From NCBI RefSeq assembly GCF_004210375.1, contig NC_134834.1, positions 159,607,290-159,671,289 on the forward strand: a stretch of DNA of 64,000 bases. Reading direction: 5' to 3'. The notes beneath the pieces are model-generated. The model saw only the letters and a list, made by a program, of their open reading frames with translations, was not told the DNA's origin and did not search any database. Position numbers and translations under genes: made by a program. Source of the DNA: Tachypleus tridentatus (Eukaryota > Arthropoda > Merostomata > Xiphosura > Limulidae). Positions 1 through 11,960 of this stretch are shown here, one piece after another (within the stretch, counting starts at the first letter, position 1; every line of letters begins with the position of its first letter).

Positions 1-28
1 AATTATCTAATGGAGAGTACTAATAAAA

Positions 29-140
29 GTTTGTAATCTACAATTTGATACCAAACTTACTGATAGATTAATAAAATAGTTGTTCAATAAAACTTGGAAT
101 GTGAGTCAACAAATGCAATGACAGTTTTCAACCTGTGACC
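29..140 (+). repeat. Diverged direct repeat, copy 1 (partner at 6251-6362)
   Basis: About 110 bp matches 6251-6362 in the same orientation at roughly 78-80% by eye, including shared blocks around gttcaataaaa and gcaatgaca. No terminal structure is visible. It may be an old unclassified repeat. Confidence 0.5.
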
Positions 141-1214
141 AATGTAGAAAACTATTTTTAATGTCACTCTGCCAAAAACCTTACATTTGTCTTGTTACAC
201 TTATTAGTATAGTTAAAATCCTACCATCTGTTTAAGTAATATTTGCAACATACATTAAGGTAAATATACACAAATCTTTCTGTAATCTGTATTGACATGA
301 TTAAAAAAACTATACCCTAAACAATACAAGCAATATTGGTAGCTTGTAATAAACAACCAATATACTGAGCTAAAGATACTGTTATTTAAAAAGATATAAG
401 GTGAAGATGTACAGGCATCACTGTGAATTATTATGTAATAAACAGCCACCAGGCTACAATCTCACATACCTAACTTTCCACTAGATCACTCTATTCACTT
501 GAAGGTTTTCATCCATTCACTTTCCTAAACAAAACTATATACCATTTGCTCATATTACTTCTTTGAAAACTATACACTGACACACAACATGTATATTCTG
601 CTCCATCTAAATGGTATTTAAACCTTGCCTGTAGATATTTTCAATGCTGGGCTGCATTAGTAATTCAAATCAGATGCTGTGTCATCATATAAAAGGGTGA
701 GAATGAAGGGCTATAATAATAAAACTGCAGACAAAACCGCAAGAGAAACAAGATATAATTCATTATATTTTCAAGAAATAAGTTTCTTAGAAAGTATACT
801 TGGTTTTGGATTATAAAAAGAATATGAAAAATCAACACTTACACTGTTCTACATCATGACTCCTTGGAACTGTGCAAAACAATGCATGTCTGAATTTTTT
901 TTTAATTATACTAAACAAATGTTTAAAAATAATAAAATATAAATTAATATTTTTGAACCAAAATAATCAGAATTATTATTTTTGGTAAATTCTGAAACTT
1001 ATGCTCATATGCATTTCATTTATTCCTAAAAGGTGTAACCCCAAATATGATAGGATTAATTCATCTTTTTCTAAACTACAGCAAAATGCAATTATATATG
1101 GTTTTAGGCAGTTTGCTAATCCAGAAAGTACACTAGGATAAGCTACGGCAATATTATACTTGTTGAACCATAGAACTGAGAAAAATACTATGTATAATAA
1201 ACCATTAAAGATAC

Positions 1215-1448
1215 CTTAGATTCTTGTTTACATTCTGGGCAAGTTAAAATATCCAATGTGTCACATGGTTCCAAATCAAGCTGTTTGTTTCTTGAGTCGA
1301 GCAACTCTTTTTCTAAACAAGTCTCACAAAACACGTGAAGACATGAAAGAACCCTAGGTTGCTTCAATTCTTGATTACAAAGGTTACAGAAGTGGTCATT
1401 TTCAGGTTCTGGAGATGACTGAAGTGGAGAAAGCTCATTGGATGCCAT
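1215..1448 (-). CDS. First coding exon of a RING-finger (TRIM-like) E3 ubiquitin ligase gene
   Basis: The exon encodes 78 residues from an ATG at 1448 (context ATCATGG) to a phase-0 splice donor, AAG|GTATCT, at 1215/1214 on the minus strand. A C3HC4 RING finger is complete: C21-x2-C24, C36-x-H38, C41-x2-C44 and C70-x2-C73. The spacer between the third and fourth pairs is 25 residues, longer than in most RINGs. RING domains recruit E2 enzymes for ubiquitin transfer. The LxCLHxFCxxCL core and a RING placed right at the N-terminus fit TRIM-family and RNF207/TRIM45-like proteins, which continue with B-boxes; those would lie beyond the left edge. A possible 3' splice acceptor (tatatag) sits at 1467-1468, so the exon may start at 1466 with a short 5'UTR. 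In-frame codons upstream of the ATG are open for three residues but have no better start. Subfamily is not resolved. Confidence 0.7.
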
Positions 1449-2129
1449 GATGAACAATCTTCACACCTATATAAATATTGAAGTCTTTTCTTAATCACAG
1501 TGTACACTAAAATATAGATGGTTTAGTAACCACAACCAATACAAGTTGCAGTGTAACTTACATATCAGAACTACGTTTTGATATGACTTGGCATTTTTTA
1601 GATAGTGTCATTCTACTGAAAACTGGTAATTTTGGGAAGGGTACATTACAGACCTTTCTGATGCAAATTATTCCTACAATAAGATCACTTCATTAGGTTT
1701 GGAAATTATATGTCTCAGACAACAGTATTTAACAAATGGCTTATGGAGAGACTGCAGGCAGGTAGAAGTGTGATTTGGATATGGAAACCTTACGATAGTT
1801 TTTTTTTGCAATGAAAATTAGACTGCAAGATTACTGTTAAGATGCATGGTCTTTAGAGAGCATAAAAATGTTATATGGACTAAGCAGTAAGGATTTAATA
1901 TTTTAATATAATGTACTCACAAACAACACCTTTATACTGTACATACACACTCACTTACACTAACCTGTCTATTAAGTTACATAAATTCATGCTTACACAA
2001 CGCAAGGGATTTCCATTCCACCAGTAAATGACAGAACAGTGAAGATGTATTAACTAAAATCTTAAATTATAATTATGAGATACAATGCACATCATAGATT
2101 ATAATTTTGCTTACATGGTGCTTTTGTAA

Positions 2130-2240
2130 AATGTGTGTCCATTTTTGCATAGCAGTCACATCAGGCTATCTGCTGTGTTAACCAAGGGAAACTGAGCTCA
2201 TGATTTTAATGTTGTAAATCCAAAGACTTACTGCTGTTCC
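2130..2240 (-). repeat. tRNA-derived SINE, family B fragment
   Basis: On the minus strand the order is an A-box-like stretch (gcagtaagtcttt), a decayed B box and the family tail (agcagatagcc-like, then tgtg-rich). It is heavily mutated, as expected of an old copy. Confidence 0.55.
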
Positions 2241-3324
2241 AGCTTAGGACTGGAAAATTCATAATAGCAAAAGTATGAACTGAAAAATCATCTTTACCAA
2301 TACTTATCAAACAACTGTGATGAGGCACAATTTCATGGACTGCTCATAAACTTTTCACATTAATAACCTTGATAATCTATAACATTAGCTTTTATCTTCT
2401 TGTGACTGAAACTGTGAAAAAAAACTGTTGGTTTTATAGGTTACATTCTTGCACATTACAACAAATATACACCAGTTCCAGATTAAAGCATAAGCAAAGC
2501 TACAGTTTATGGCCTCAATATATGAAGCCTCTTATTCACCTTTAAGAAACACCCCATTTCACTGTTTTTATCATATGGGGCTTCTTAAACTTAACATCAC
2601 TTAGGACCTCAGCCTTTCATTATTTGACACTCACACAGACAATATAAACTCCTTGAGATTAGCAGTTCACTTTCCAGTTGAAGATTTTGCCCTTCTCTGT
2701 GCAGTAATTTTGGTTTCACATAAGCACCCAGTCTTTTATTAGTCCAAACCACACACACTTTTTTTCATATCTCAAAAACTGCACTATTATTATACTCATT
2801 AATTTAAAATAAAACCTTGTTCAGCATGCAGTACCCACAAAGAACCTATCTCTCAAAGAAATAATTTAAACAACCAGAATCAGGAGATAATAATGGTGTA
2901 CAATTCAAAGTTAAATGCCATCATACTGTAACTCAAGAAATAAAACACAAAGTTTTTCTCAGGTTGAACAAGTTTGGTGTTAAAGTCCTTACTTTTATAT
3001 ACAAGTCAATTCATAAGTACACCCAACTAGACTGATGAGGAAATGTTGTATGAGCAACTGAAGAAATATTTTTAGCATTAATCTATTTTTTCAAAAAGTT
3101 ACATTTAAAATATAAAGTATTTGGTTTGAATAAAAGTATTAACCAATTAATGAAGTTGAAGACATACTTATATTAAGGCAAGCTCAAATTGATAAAATAC
3201 TAGGTATCTTTTTGTTTTTTTTCTCAGTTGAGTCTCCCATTACTTTTGACTACAAAATATTTATTGTTGTTGGAAAATCACAAATTGAAATTTTGTCTTA
3301 TTGTTACTTAAAATATTACATTTG

Positions 3325-3560
3325 GGTCATTTCATGTCAACTCATCCAGAAGCAAAAAACTTTTCCAAGTTAATATCAAAATTTCTTGAAAAAATTCAAG
3401 TAAAAACATCATTTTGATTTATTTAGCCACACAAAATCCTAAAGCCTTACTGCATGGCTGAATTAATCAAAATGAAGTTTTTACTTCAATTTTTTCAAGG
3501 AAAACTATGGCATGAACTGGAAAGCCCTATGCAAGTTAGGATGAAATGACATTTTTATAT
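3325..3560. mobile_element. Palindromic MITE / foldback element
   Basis: Two ~110 bp arms are inverted copies of each other. The outer ends share TCATTTCAT/ATGAAATGA, and the inner blocks share cttgaaaaaattcaagta against its inverted partner and cattttgatt before a short loop. No coding capacity. It resembles fully palindromic non-autonomous DNA transposons. The exact ends and target duplication are unclear (possibly cattt). Confidence 0.65.
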
Positions 3561-3749
3561 TCCACCACATAAACAAGTTTTCTTACTGGCAATAAAATAA
3601 TAAATGCAAAACTTTTGAGTTCCTGAACCATGAACCTTAAAAACAATACTGAAACCACAATGTCCGATTTACATAAATGCTAATAATTAAAGTACATCAC
3701 TGATTTCAATAGAATAAAATGCAAACAAAACAAAGAATTTAAGAGCTGT

Positions 3750-3865
3750 TGTTTGTTATTAAGCACAAAGCCCTTTGTATAGCTTTGTGCTCTACTTACC
3801 AGGGGTGTCAAAACCTAGATTCTAGTGGTACAAGTCTGCAGATGTACCACTGTGCCACTTGTGGG
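3750..3865 (-). repeat. tRNA-derived SINE, family C
   Basis: Reads on the minus strand as a tRNA-like head (ggcacagtggta, then a decayed B box) followed by a gagcacaaagct-type tail. The short reading frame over it is a by-product of the repeat. Confidence 0.6.
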
Positions 3866-4674
3866 CAGGATTTAGTGAAAGTAGACATTACTTTTTCATG
3901 CTTTGTTTTGAAAATAATTCAACCCTTAGATAAAGTTTCAGTTAAATTTTACTCTAAATAAAAAATTACACCTATGGTAGCCAAAAATTAAATGAGAAGA
4001 AATGACTCTCACTCATTTTAAAAGTTCACTTTGTTTGTAGTCATGTCTAGTGTACACACACTGATAATTAATTATATTTGAAAAATAATTCACACAACTA
4101 CTGCACAATTAATAATCCCACTGTAATACATTATCTGAAATGAAGTAAATACTTCTTAAGATACTTTATGCTACAGAAAGTGATACAATTATTACAGTGC
4201 TCCGTTCATGAAATGATTCATTACAAAAGCAATACAGATAGATATCCATGTAAAATTTATAATTACACATATATAAAATGTTAGTTTGTTAGGCACAAGT
4301 TATTTTCTTGCTTGCCCCTCCTTTTATACACAGTACATTTCTTTACTTGTCACACGCACATTGTTTTGAGTTTATGACTGAAAATATTTCATGTTAGTCA
4401 TATATTAAAAATAATTTCTTTAAGTAATTTAAATTAAATGTATTTTTTAAACATGCTATTAACCAATATTGGTTCAAGTTCATAAACTGAAGGGTACAAT
4501 TTTTTTATATTTTTATCTTCAATCATGTTTCTTTACTTCATAAAATTAAGTAACTTTTTAAAAATTCAGAACAGTGAATGCAAAAAATGGACATAGAAGA
4601 TATATATTTCTATAATAATAGTTCAAAAGATGTTCAGCATATAGAAGACAGTGCTTTCAATTGGGAGTATCTGC

Positions 4675-5345
4675 CATCCTCAGATGATTTTAAAAAAGAT
4701 AAGAGGCAGGGATGGTAATAAGCCATAGTGGGATGGGCTGACCAGAGAAGTCAGCAATGCCATCTAAGTATAGACACAATTCAGTCAACTACACCTGGAC
4801 ACAAAAGCCAAGAAGAATAATGGCAAACCATCTATTCTGAAAGAGCATACACCACTGAGGAAGAAAAACCCCAGGTGGGATGCTGTGGTAAGGATCAGTT
4901 TTGAAGCATACTATAAAGACAGTTGCAAATTGCAGAGGTGAAGAGGAGGTTTGCAAGACTCAGTGTACAAACTCTAGACTGGAGAACTGCAGAAAGCTCC
5001 TGAGCAGATTTGAAGCCCCATATGGTGAATGGAGTCCAATATTTTCAATGCAGAAGTTCTAGCAGAACCATAGATCAAACACCCATAGTCCAGTTTGGAT
5101 TGAATGAGGGCCTGATAGATCTTTAGCATAGAACATCAAACTGCTCCCAAAGAGGTGAAAATAAGGACAAAGAGGATATTCAGTACCCTTGTGCACTTGA
5201 CACATCACTGCTTGATGTATGGAATGAAGGTCAGCTTACTGTTAAAGATAAACTCCAAGACCTTTACTTCAGGGACAACAGGAAGAACAGCATCATCGAT
5301 ACAGAGCTTAGGATCAGGGTAAATACCTGCATCGAGGTGGTGCAT
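4675..5345 (-). mobile_element. Degenerate LOA/Jockey-type LINE, C-terminal reverse transcriptase fragment
   Basis: Minus-strand translation in several frames gives the region after the RT palm: a block like LxFxSKLTFIPxIK, then RALxxSKLDYGCxxYGSA and LxxxHHxGLxxCxGAF, as in R1/LOA/Jockey-group non-LTR retrotransposons. Many stops and frameshifts break it, and neither the catalytic palm motif nor the endonuclease is present. An old 5'-truncated or internal fragment lying in the presumed intron. Confidence 0.7.
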
Positions 5346-6140
5346 GTGCACTCAAGTTACCATGTAAAGTATATATAACTGACCTTTAGTCTTCCTTCTC
5401 TCATGTTTCACTGGACTTGTATTTTGTAATATATAAGCACATTTCAATTGTTTTACACTAAATATGTATGAAGATTATTTAGAAATAAATTATTAAACTT
5501 TTTTTAAAAATATAGAACAATAAATAAAGAAGTAAAGCAAGCAATATTTCTTTTAGCTATGACCTTTGAATTTGGTTGCTGCTAGACAAAAAATTGCGAA
5601 GACTTAAATTTCTTTTTAGATTTTATATATACAAGTTGAATAACCAAAAAAAAAAATCATAAATAACTATACTAAGACCACAGAATTCTATTATAATTTA
5701 TTAAGCTTAATAAATAAGGTGCATTTAGGTTTTAAAAAATATGAAACTGAGCAGACTAAAGACAACCTACCTTCTTGAAATTTTGTTTTGAAAGAATGTG
5801 GTAGCCTTGCACAGACTAAAATGGCTGTGAAAACCACTAGGGAGACATTTTAAGCTGTTGATTAGTTATTCATATGTCATGTATTAAAGTAAGTGTATAT
5901 AAAAGACTGTTTCGAAAAATGGAAAGAGGTGAATGGGGCCAGTGTGTTTGATTCAATATATAAACCATATCTCAGCAAAATAAAAAGATACAAGGTTCTT
6001 AATTTACATTCTAGCTTAATATTTGTAATTTGAGTTCCTAATTTGTATGAAACAATAGAATTTGTATTTTGACTTCACAAACACCCAATTTTCAACAGTG
6101 CTGCATTTAGCATACCATGACTCTTTACAATATTTTTTTT

Positions 6141-6175
6141 TAATTTTGCACAAAGCTACTCGTGGACAACTTGCA
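6141..6175 (-). repeat. Short family A SINE tail fragment
   Basis: Contains ttgcacaaagctactcg, the inverted 3' end of family A. It is the only family A trace I found in the first 16 kb. Confidence 0.4.
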
Positions 6176-6250
6176 CTTCATTACAATCTATATTTGCATT
6201 ATTTTAATAGTTACTTTTAAATTAATGAATTAACTCATATGTAAGATTAA

Positions 6251-6362
6251 AGTTTGAATTATAATCTACAGTTTGATTCCAAACTCATTGTAAAATTCAT
6301 TAAATAGTAGTTCAATAAAATTTTGAATACAAATCAACAATTGCAATGACATGACCAGTTGC
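6251..6362 (+). repeat. Diverged direct repeat, copy 2 (partner at 29-140)
   Basis: Same orientation and block order as 29-140. The two copies lie about 6.2 kb apart. Confidence 0.5.
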
Positions 6363-6940
6363 AAAAGGGTTAACTCACCTCATAGGTGCTTGAAATATTA
6401 TAATTAACTATGCTATAATTAAAAAAAAAAAGTCACTACATTTTATAAATATTAGGCCACAAAGTTAAAAGCTACAAAAATAGAGCAGGGTGACTACCTC
6501 AATTACGTAAGAAAATGAATGAAACTGATTAGTCATATAAAACACTTGATAAAAATTTGTTAAATTGTTCAATGTTATTTCAATTCTCAACCAAGTTCAA
6601 TAAGTTCCTCAACTCTAATGAACACTCAAGTTACTATGAAATAAGAAGTCAGAGAACTGATATTTCACCACATTCATATCTGAGAAAATGTACAGTGAAA
6701 AATGGGCATTTTTTGGTGTAAAAACTAATCCCATGTAATAAAGTGAAACTGTAACCATTCATTGCTAACCCATTCATTACAAATTATAAACATTTTTATT
6801 TTACTACAGAAATGATACCAAAATATGAAGCATTATATAGGCTAGATCTCCAACTGCCAAGTCTTGATCAATATTAATAAGACCCTGCAAGATGCAAGTA
6901 TATAGTAAATTTTCTACTTTCTATTGTTATAGAATTTATA

Positions 6941-7884
6941 CACCCTTGTGCAAATTAATTGAAACAAGAAGGAAAATTACAATATTTTCAATTTTTTGCG
7001 TTTTATTTTTGAGAATCCAAAAATTACTTACAAATTAATACGATATGATTGCCTTTATTTTTCAGAAGATCATTAATCTGCTTTGGCATCAAGTCCACGA
7101 GTTGACTGCAATCTTTACTAATTCTTGGATTGCAGTACCACACCTCAATTAGCTTATCTTTCTTGGTACAGTCTTTCTTTAGCAATTGCCCAAAGATTTT
7201 CAATAAAATTTAAGTCTGGAGAGTTTCCAGGCCAGTCCAGCACCTTAATTCATGTTGTAGTCATAAAATTCTTCACAAGTTTCAATGTGTAGCACGAAGC
7301 TAGATCTTTGCCAGATCCATCTGGAAATCTCTTTTTCAATTCCTGAACAACTCTTCTCTGCAAAACTTGATGTACTGTAGTCCTGTAGTTCTATGATATG
7401 TAAGCCTCCGATGCCATAGTAGCTGAAAAGCCCCAAAACACCTTGTTCAAGGGATGTTTTATGAACTTATTGATGTAAGATTCTTGATTTTTCTCACCTG
7501 GAGATCTGCAAACATGCAGACTTCTTTGACCCTGTATGAAGAAACAAGTCTCATCACTGAATAACACTTTCCTCCATTGTTTTTACGTCCAGTTCTTGTA
7601 TTTCAAACCCCATTGATACCATTTTTTTGTCATTAAATTGGTAAGAAGTTTTTTGACTGGTCTCCTTGCCCTTCTAATGCAATTTCAAATGATGTAATAT
7701 TCCTCAAAATTTTGTCACATATCCCAAAAATAGATCGACCATACTGCAAAACACAGCTAATGACGCCGTCTGTATGAAAGAATGACTATTAAAGGAAATC
7801 AGCAGGTCCATCAAGCCTACACCGGCCGCCATGCTGAAAATATTGTAAAATGACCATTTGTTTCAAGTAATTTGCACAAGGGTG
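6941..7884 (-). mobile_element. Tc1/mariner (Tc1-like, DD34E) DNA transposon, internally deleted
   Basis: Terminal inverted repeats begin CACCCTTGTGCAAATTA on both sides and match for about 27 bp. They are flanked by the TA target at 6939-6940 and 7885-7886. At 944 bp it is shorter than usual Tc1 elements. The minus strand carries a broken transposase: the SDET block with the first catalytic Asp, a KDLASCYT-like second Asp region, then WPGNSPDLNFIENLWA containing the final Glu. The N-terminal DNA-binding part is mostly lost, and several stops and a frameshift interrupt the frame. Non-autonomous and old, but both ends are well preserved. Confidence 0.88.
7245..7640 (-). pseudogene. Broken Tc1-like transposase
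   Basis: Remnant reading frames run from FSDETCFFIQGQ through to the PDLNFIENLW motif. The protein would cut and paste the element at TA sites, using Asp, Asp and Glu to hold metal ions. At least two in-frame stops lie between the first and last catalytic residues, so no full protein can be made from this copy. Confidence 0.8.
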
Positions 7885-7886
7885 TA

Positions 7887-10281
7887 GTTTTTACACTGTC
7901 ATGGTGGCTACTTTTGCTTTCTTCTCTAACATGTGACATCTCCTCTGCCCACCAGGATATTTCAGTATTTTAAGTAGGTGCTGAATTGGATGGGAGCACT
8001 AAAATATTCTCGAGTGTCTAATTATAAAAGTGATCAACAAATGCCACCAGTTAAAGAAATTAAAAGGTGATGACATCAATTGGACAAAGAAAGCTAGTTT
8101 ACTTCCTAGATCCAAGCACACTTTCCATGTCTAGTTCTATTTGACTAGCATGGCAAAAATTCATCTTGACAGATACAGCCAATGAGCTATTCACTGATCC
8201 ACCAGAGACGATCATTCACTTGTCTATCCAGGTACCAAGCAGTTTTATTTGGTTGTCTAAATATTTTCACTATTCTTTAATTGTGTTTAAACTGGTTATT
8301 TTTCATGCAATTTTAAATTCAGTCAAATTATTGATTAAAGAACACTCCGAACACTCCCCTTATTTCTTAATTGCCTTTTGATTGGTATTATTTAACACCA
8401 TCATTTAAACAGAGTAAGAAGCAAATAATAACAGTTCTCAAAATCTGCACATAATGTCCAAGGAAAAAAAAAAAAAAATGTTGCCACAAGTGCAATAATC
8501 AGGACTTTGTCATATAAAATGCTGTAGTATATCCCCAATATATTTTCACACAGACTAGAATATAAAACCCTATTACTAATGCACTTTTGAAAGGCAGACC
8601 TTTATACATTAAGTGCAAACTGGGAAACTTCCCCATAGACACTTGATATACAAGCAAAGTACATGACAATCGTTCTCACCAAAAATAAAGAAAAAAAAAA
8701 GCATTAGGCTCTTACACTAATTAAGTACTTCTGGTGAATACATAAAATAAGGGGAAGCTTTACAAGTTAAAGCTCATGAATTAGCTTTGCTACATTACAC
8801 GCATATGGTATTCAACTTTCTTAGCAAGCCAAATTCAAAATGAAACGTTGTTTAATGCTAGCAAAATATGGTGAAACAGTCCTCAATTTTGTTTTCAGAC
8901 ATATTCCTCATTCTTCAAAACATAAAACTGAAATCATTTGCTCATTCACTACAAAGCAGTAACTTAAAAATGCCAAAATAATGTAAATATCAAGCAGTAA
9001 ATTACACAATCCCCTTTTATGCTACAACAAGCAACAATTTAAAATGCAACTCATTTGCACATGGTTTGACAGACTGCAGTTATTTTTGAATCACATTTTG
9101 ATTAAACAAATGATTTATTATTTGAATTTATAAAGTGTAAAGGCAACTAGACAAAATAATCTTTTCTTAGTAAATAATTGTCTGTTACAAAAGGGTAGTG
9201 TGTTTTACAGATACAGTAAGGCCTACACATTCAAAACTATATGAATTTTTATAAATTTAACATTCATTTTGTTACAGTAATCAAATAATTTCAATCTAAT
9301 TGAAATTTCAAATTACACTGTGAGGTAACAGTATTATTATATATTACTGTTATTTTTTTATCTGTTTAGTTGTGTAGAAAATCTTAATCCTTGGCATTGT
9401 TCACAAGACATACTGGTAAAGAAAACAAACCAATGTAAACTCCCAAACTATTAAAGAAATATTAACAGTTTCTTTTATTTTAAGCATAAATCTATGCAGA
9501 GCCATCTAGAGAAAAACTGTGACAAAAACTATTTATCACTCTGATCCTGTAAAATTAACACCTGCTACTAGTAATATTGGTTTTGGCACCCCATGGAATA
9601 GGTGCCCTAAACAGGGTTACATACTGTTCACTTCAAAAGTCACCCCAAAAGACATTAGAAGATGAACTGAAAATGCAAAAAGGAACTTATGTCTCACAAG
9701 TTTATGTGAAAATGTAAAAATTACTGTAAAGGAACATCATGTATGATGTCTGAAGAACTAAAATTTATTTTTCTAAAATAAAAAGTATGTTTGCAAATAT
9801 CTTCCATGAAATAGTCACTTAACATGGTCTTAGGACTGGCTCCTTCATTTAGAAATAATGTTGAGAATTGTTGTGGTAATACAGTCATGAATGTATTTTT
9901 ATGTAACTACAAAGACCTGATATCATAATTTGGCAAATTGTTTAAGGTATTAAATAATTATTTTTGTTAATAAAAATTAATGTTACAGAGGCTACATCCA
10001 CAAAAAATGAAATGGTTTAAATTCATTTTAAGTTACTGTAGTTTTTTACTATCCACTAAATTTTCAATTATACACATGACAAAGTTACAACCACTTAAGA
10101 CCTTACATTACCTACTTAACCCTAAGCTACACTTTCAAATTTTAGACTTCTCAACTGAGGAAAAAAGAAATAAATGATAAGTACAGTCTTACACTAATCA
10201 TCACTAACACTTTTAGGTAAATATATGAAGCATGCGACATATAAGAAACAGAAAACTAGCCTGATTAATTAGTGATAACTT
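7887..10281. other. Presumed intronic sequence, nothing assigned
   Basis: AT-rich and CpG-poor, with a poly(A) run near 8465 and short A-rich tracts. I see no supported exon, RNA gene or transposon. Open frames near 8166 and 9980 have no coding character. Confidence 0.4.
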
Positions 10282-10453
10282 ACGTATCTCAGAATGGCTG
10301 TTATGGATATTAACACTTTTATTGATGAGGAGAAAATAACGTTTCAACCTTCCTGGGTCATCTTTTTAACCTGAAAATAACCTAGGAAAGTTGATACGTT
10401 GTTCTCTTTTCATCAATAAGTGTTAATACCCATAACAGCCACTCCGAGATATA
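10282..10453. repeat. Foldback hairpin with PLE-like core
   Basis: Two ~80 bp arms are inverted repeats at about 85%: the left arm runs from tatctcagaatggctgtta, the right arm ends in taacagccactccgagata. The inner arms carry the motif family CTGAAxAT..CCxAGGAA..TTGAxACGTT, read on both strands. It resembles terminal sequences of Penelope-like elements. Confidence 0.6.
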
Positions 10454-11479
10454 TTTTTATTTCAATTGGGTTTCTCGTCATAAAGAATTAATGATAAATT
10501 AATATTTAAAGCCAAATTGTGAGGCTAAAAAAGGTTGTGCACATTCTAAAACTCAGAGAAAATAAACATTAGAACTACCATAAATCAGGGTTATCTCTAC
10601 AGTGATGACATACCTGGAACACTATTGATTTTGTTGGCATTTACATGGATATCAGACCAAAAAAATGTTTTCAGATGAATCAGAATTTGTGTAGTTTTGG
10701 GAGATAAATGAAATAAAATTACTGCAAAAATCAACACTCAAATAAGAAAAAAAGACTATTTTCTTTAGTAACATTTCTAGCAATTGCTCTTTGTAAGACT
10801 TAATTCACTTTCCTACAAAGCATAAGGAAGAGAAATTGCTAAAGATGTTCCTACAAAAAATTTTTTTAGTTAAATGTGTTTGCAGTAATTTTCTTTTAAA
10901 TGAAAAAAGGAGCAGTATGTATAATTAAACTAAGTCACCTATCACAAGTGTCATGGCCAACACTGAATATCAGTGTTGAACTTTGAAATGTATGTTTTGC
11001 TTATTACAGATATTACTATATAAATTTAAAATATTCACTTGCAATTTTATACACTTTTGGGGGTAGGGGATGGGAAGTTCTGTTACACAAGTGGAAAGTA
11101 TTGGAGAATGGGTATCTTTGAACAAATTCATAGTTATTTAATAAGTTTGATAAACTTATTTTCATAGTCTTTAAATTTATGTTTTGCTCACAATTCATGT
11201 TCAAGGGCATTTACTGGCTTATTTGCTAAACTAGCAGTAATACTTACTCATCATATAAATATCAAACAAAAGAATTACAATAAAATTTAATCAACAGTCT
11301 AACCATAAGCTAAGTTATATAAATTAAGAAGCTTATATAATACACTTAATTATAGTTTATACCATTTAAATAAAAGTATAATTCATTAATTATCACTTAA
11401 TGCTTCATCAAAGGTTGATATAACACTGACAAATACTGGAGCAAAAATTATATTTTACCGAAATATAAGCTTATTTTAT
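10454..11479. other. Presumed intronic sequence, nothing assigned
   Basis: AT-rich and CpG-poor. No exon, repeat family or RNA gene could be supported. Confidence 0.35.
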
Positions 11480-11960
11480 ACATACATATTTCTACAAATG
11501 AAACATATAGTAATGTCTACAACTCAATCGTGTCTTCGACGCTAACAATACTATTAAAACGACTCTTAAAAGTACATTAGGCTAAACAGTTAAGTTCAGA
11601 ATGAAGTTAAACAGGAAGAAAATGGCGAACAGGTGCATGGGTGACCTTCTTCGATCTTTGCATGTTACTTGTTATACAGCTTTGAAATTCCACACCACAC
11701 AACACAACATAATCTTCCACAAAATCTTGTGTAAAATACTAAATTAAAATCGAAAATCAAAACGCAAGTACAAATAACAACACTCATAGATACCTTTTGG
11801 GTGTAATGTTTAACGAAAGGAATCAAATACCTTTAACAAATTTATTTGCAATCTACTTCCATTAAAATCCAACATACGTACCATGCTCTTTTAACGCTAT
11901 ACACATGCGCAATAGCTAGTATCAGAGGTTTACACATTCGCCCGTGTTTTTCTTATTTAA
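11480..11960 (-). promoter_or_regulatory. Putative promoter/TSS region of the minus-strand RING gene (possibly bidirectional)
   Basis: CpG density jumps here to about 14 in 440 bp, against almost none in the kilobase to the left. Three motifs typical of CpG promoters are visible: an NRF1-like half site (catgcgca) near 11907, a YY1-like site (AAAATGGCG) near 11621, and an adjacent ETS-like core (ACAGGAAG) near 11610. If this is the start of the minus-strand transcript, a first intron of about 10 kb separates it from the RING exon. The YY1 site reads on the plus strand, so a divergent plus-strand transcript is also possible. There is no TATA box I would trust. Confidence 0.35.

Larger units (their letters stand above)
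1..11480. other. CpG-depleted domain, probably a germline-methylated transcription unit
   Basis: CpG dinucleotides are very rare here: roughly 0-7 per kb by eye, with several kilobases near zero (for example 2-3 kb and 9-10 kb). The region 17-18 kb has about 35-40. The exceptions fall mainly inside inserted elements such as the Tc1-like copy. In invertebrates with mosaic methylation, transcribed gene bodies are methylated and lose CpG. I infer that this whole stretch lies inside a transcription unit, best matched by the minus-strand RING gene whose coding exon is at 1215-1448. Apart from repeats listed separately, I see no other convincing coding exon in it. Confidence 0.55.

Noticed and set aside
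8166-8381. 71-codon plus-strand frame in the presumed intron
   Set aside because: Becomes AT-rich noise after about 25 codons, with no acceptor or homology.
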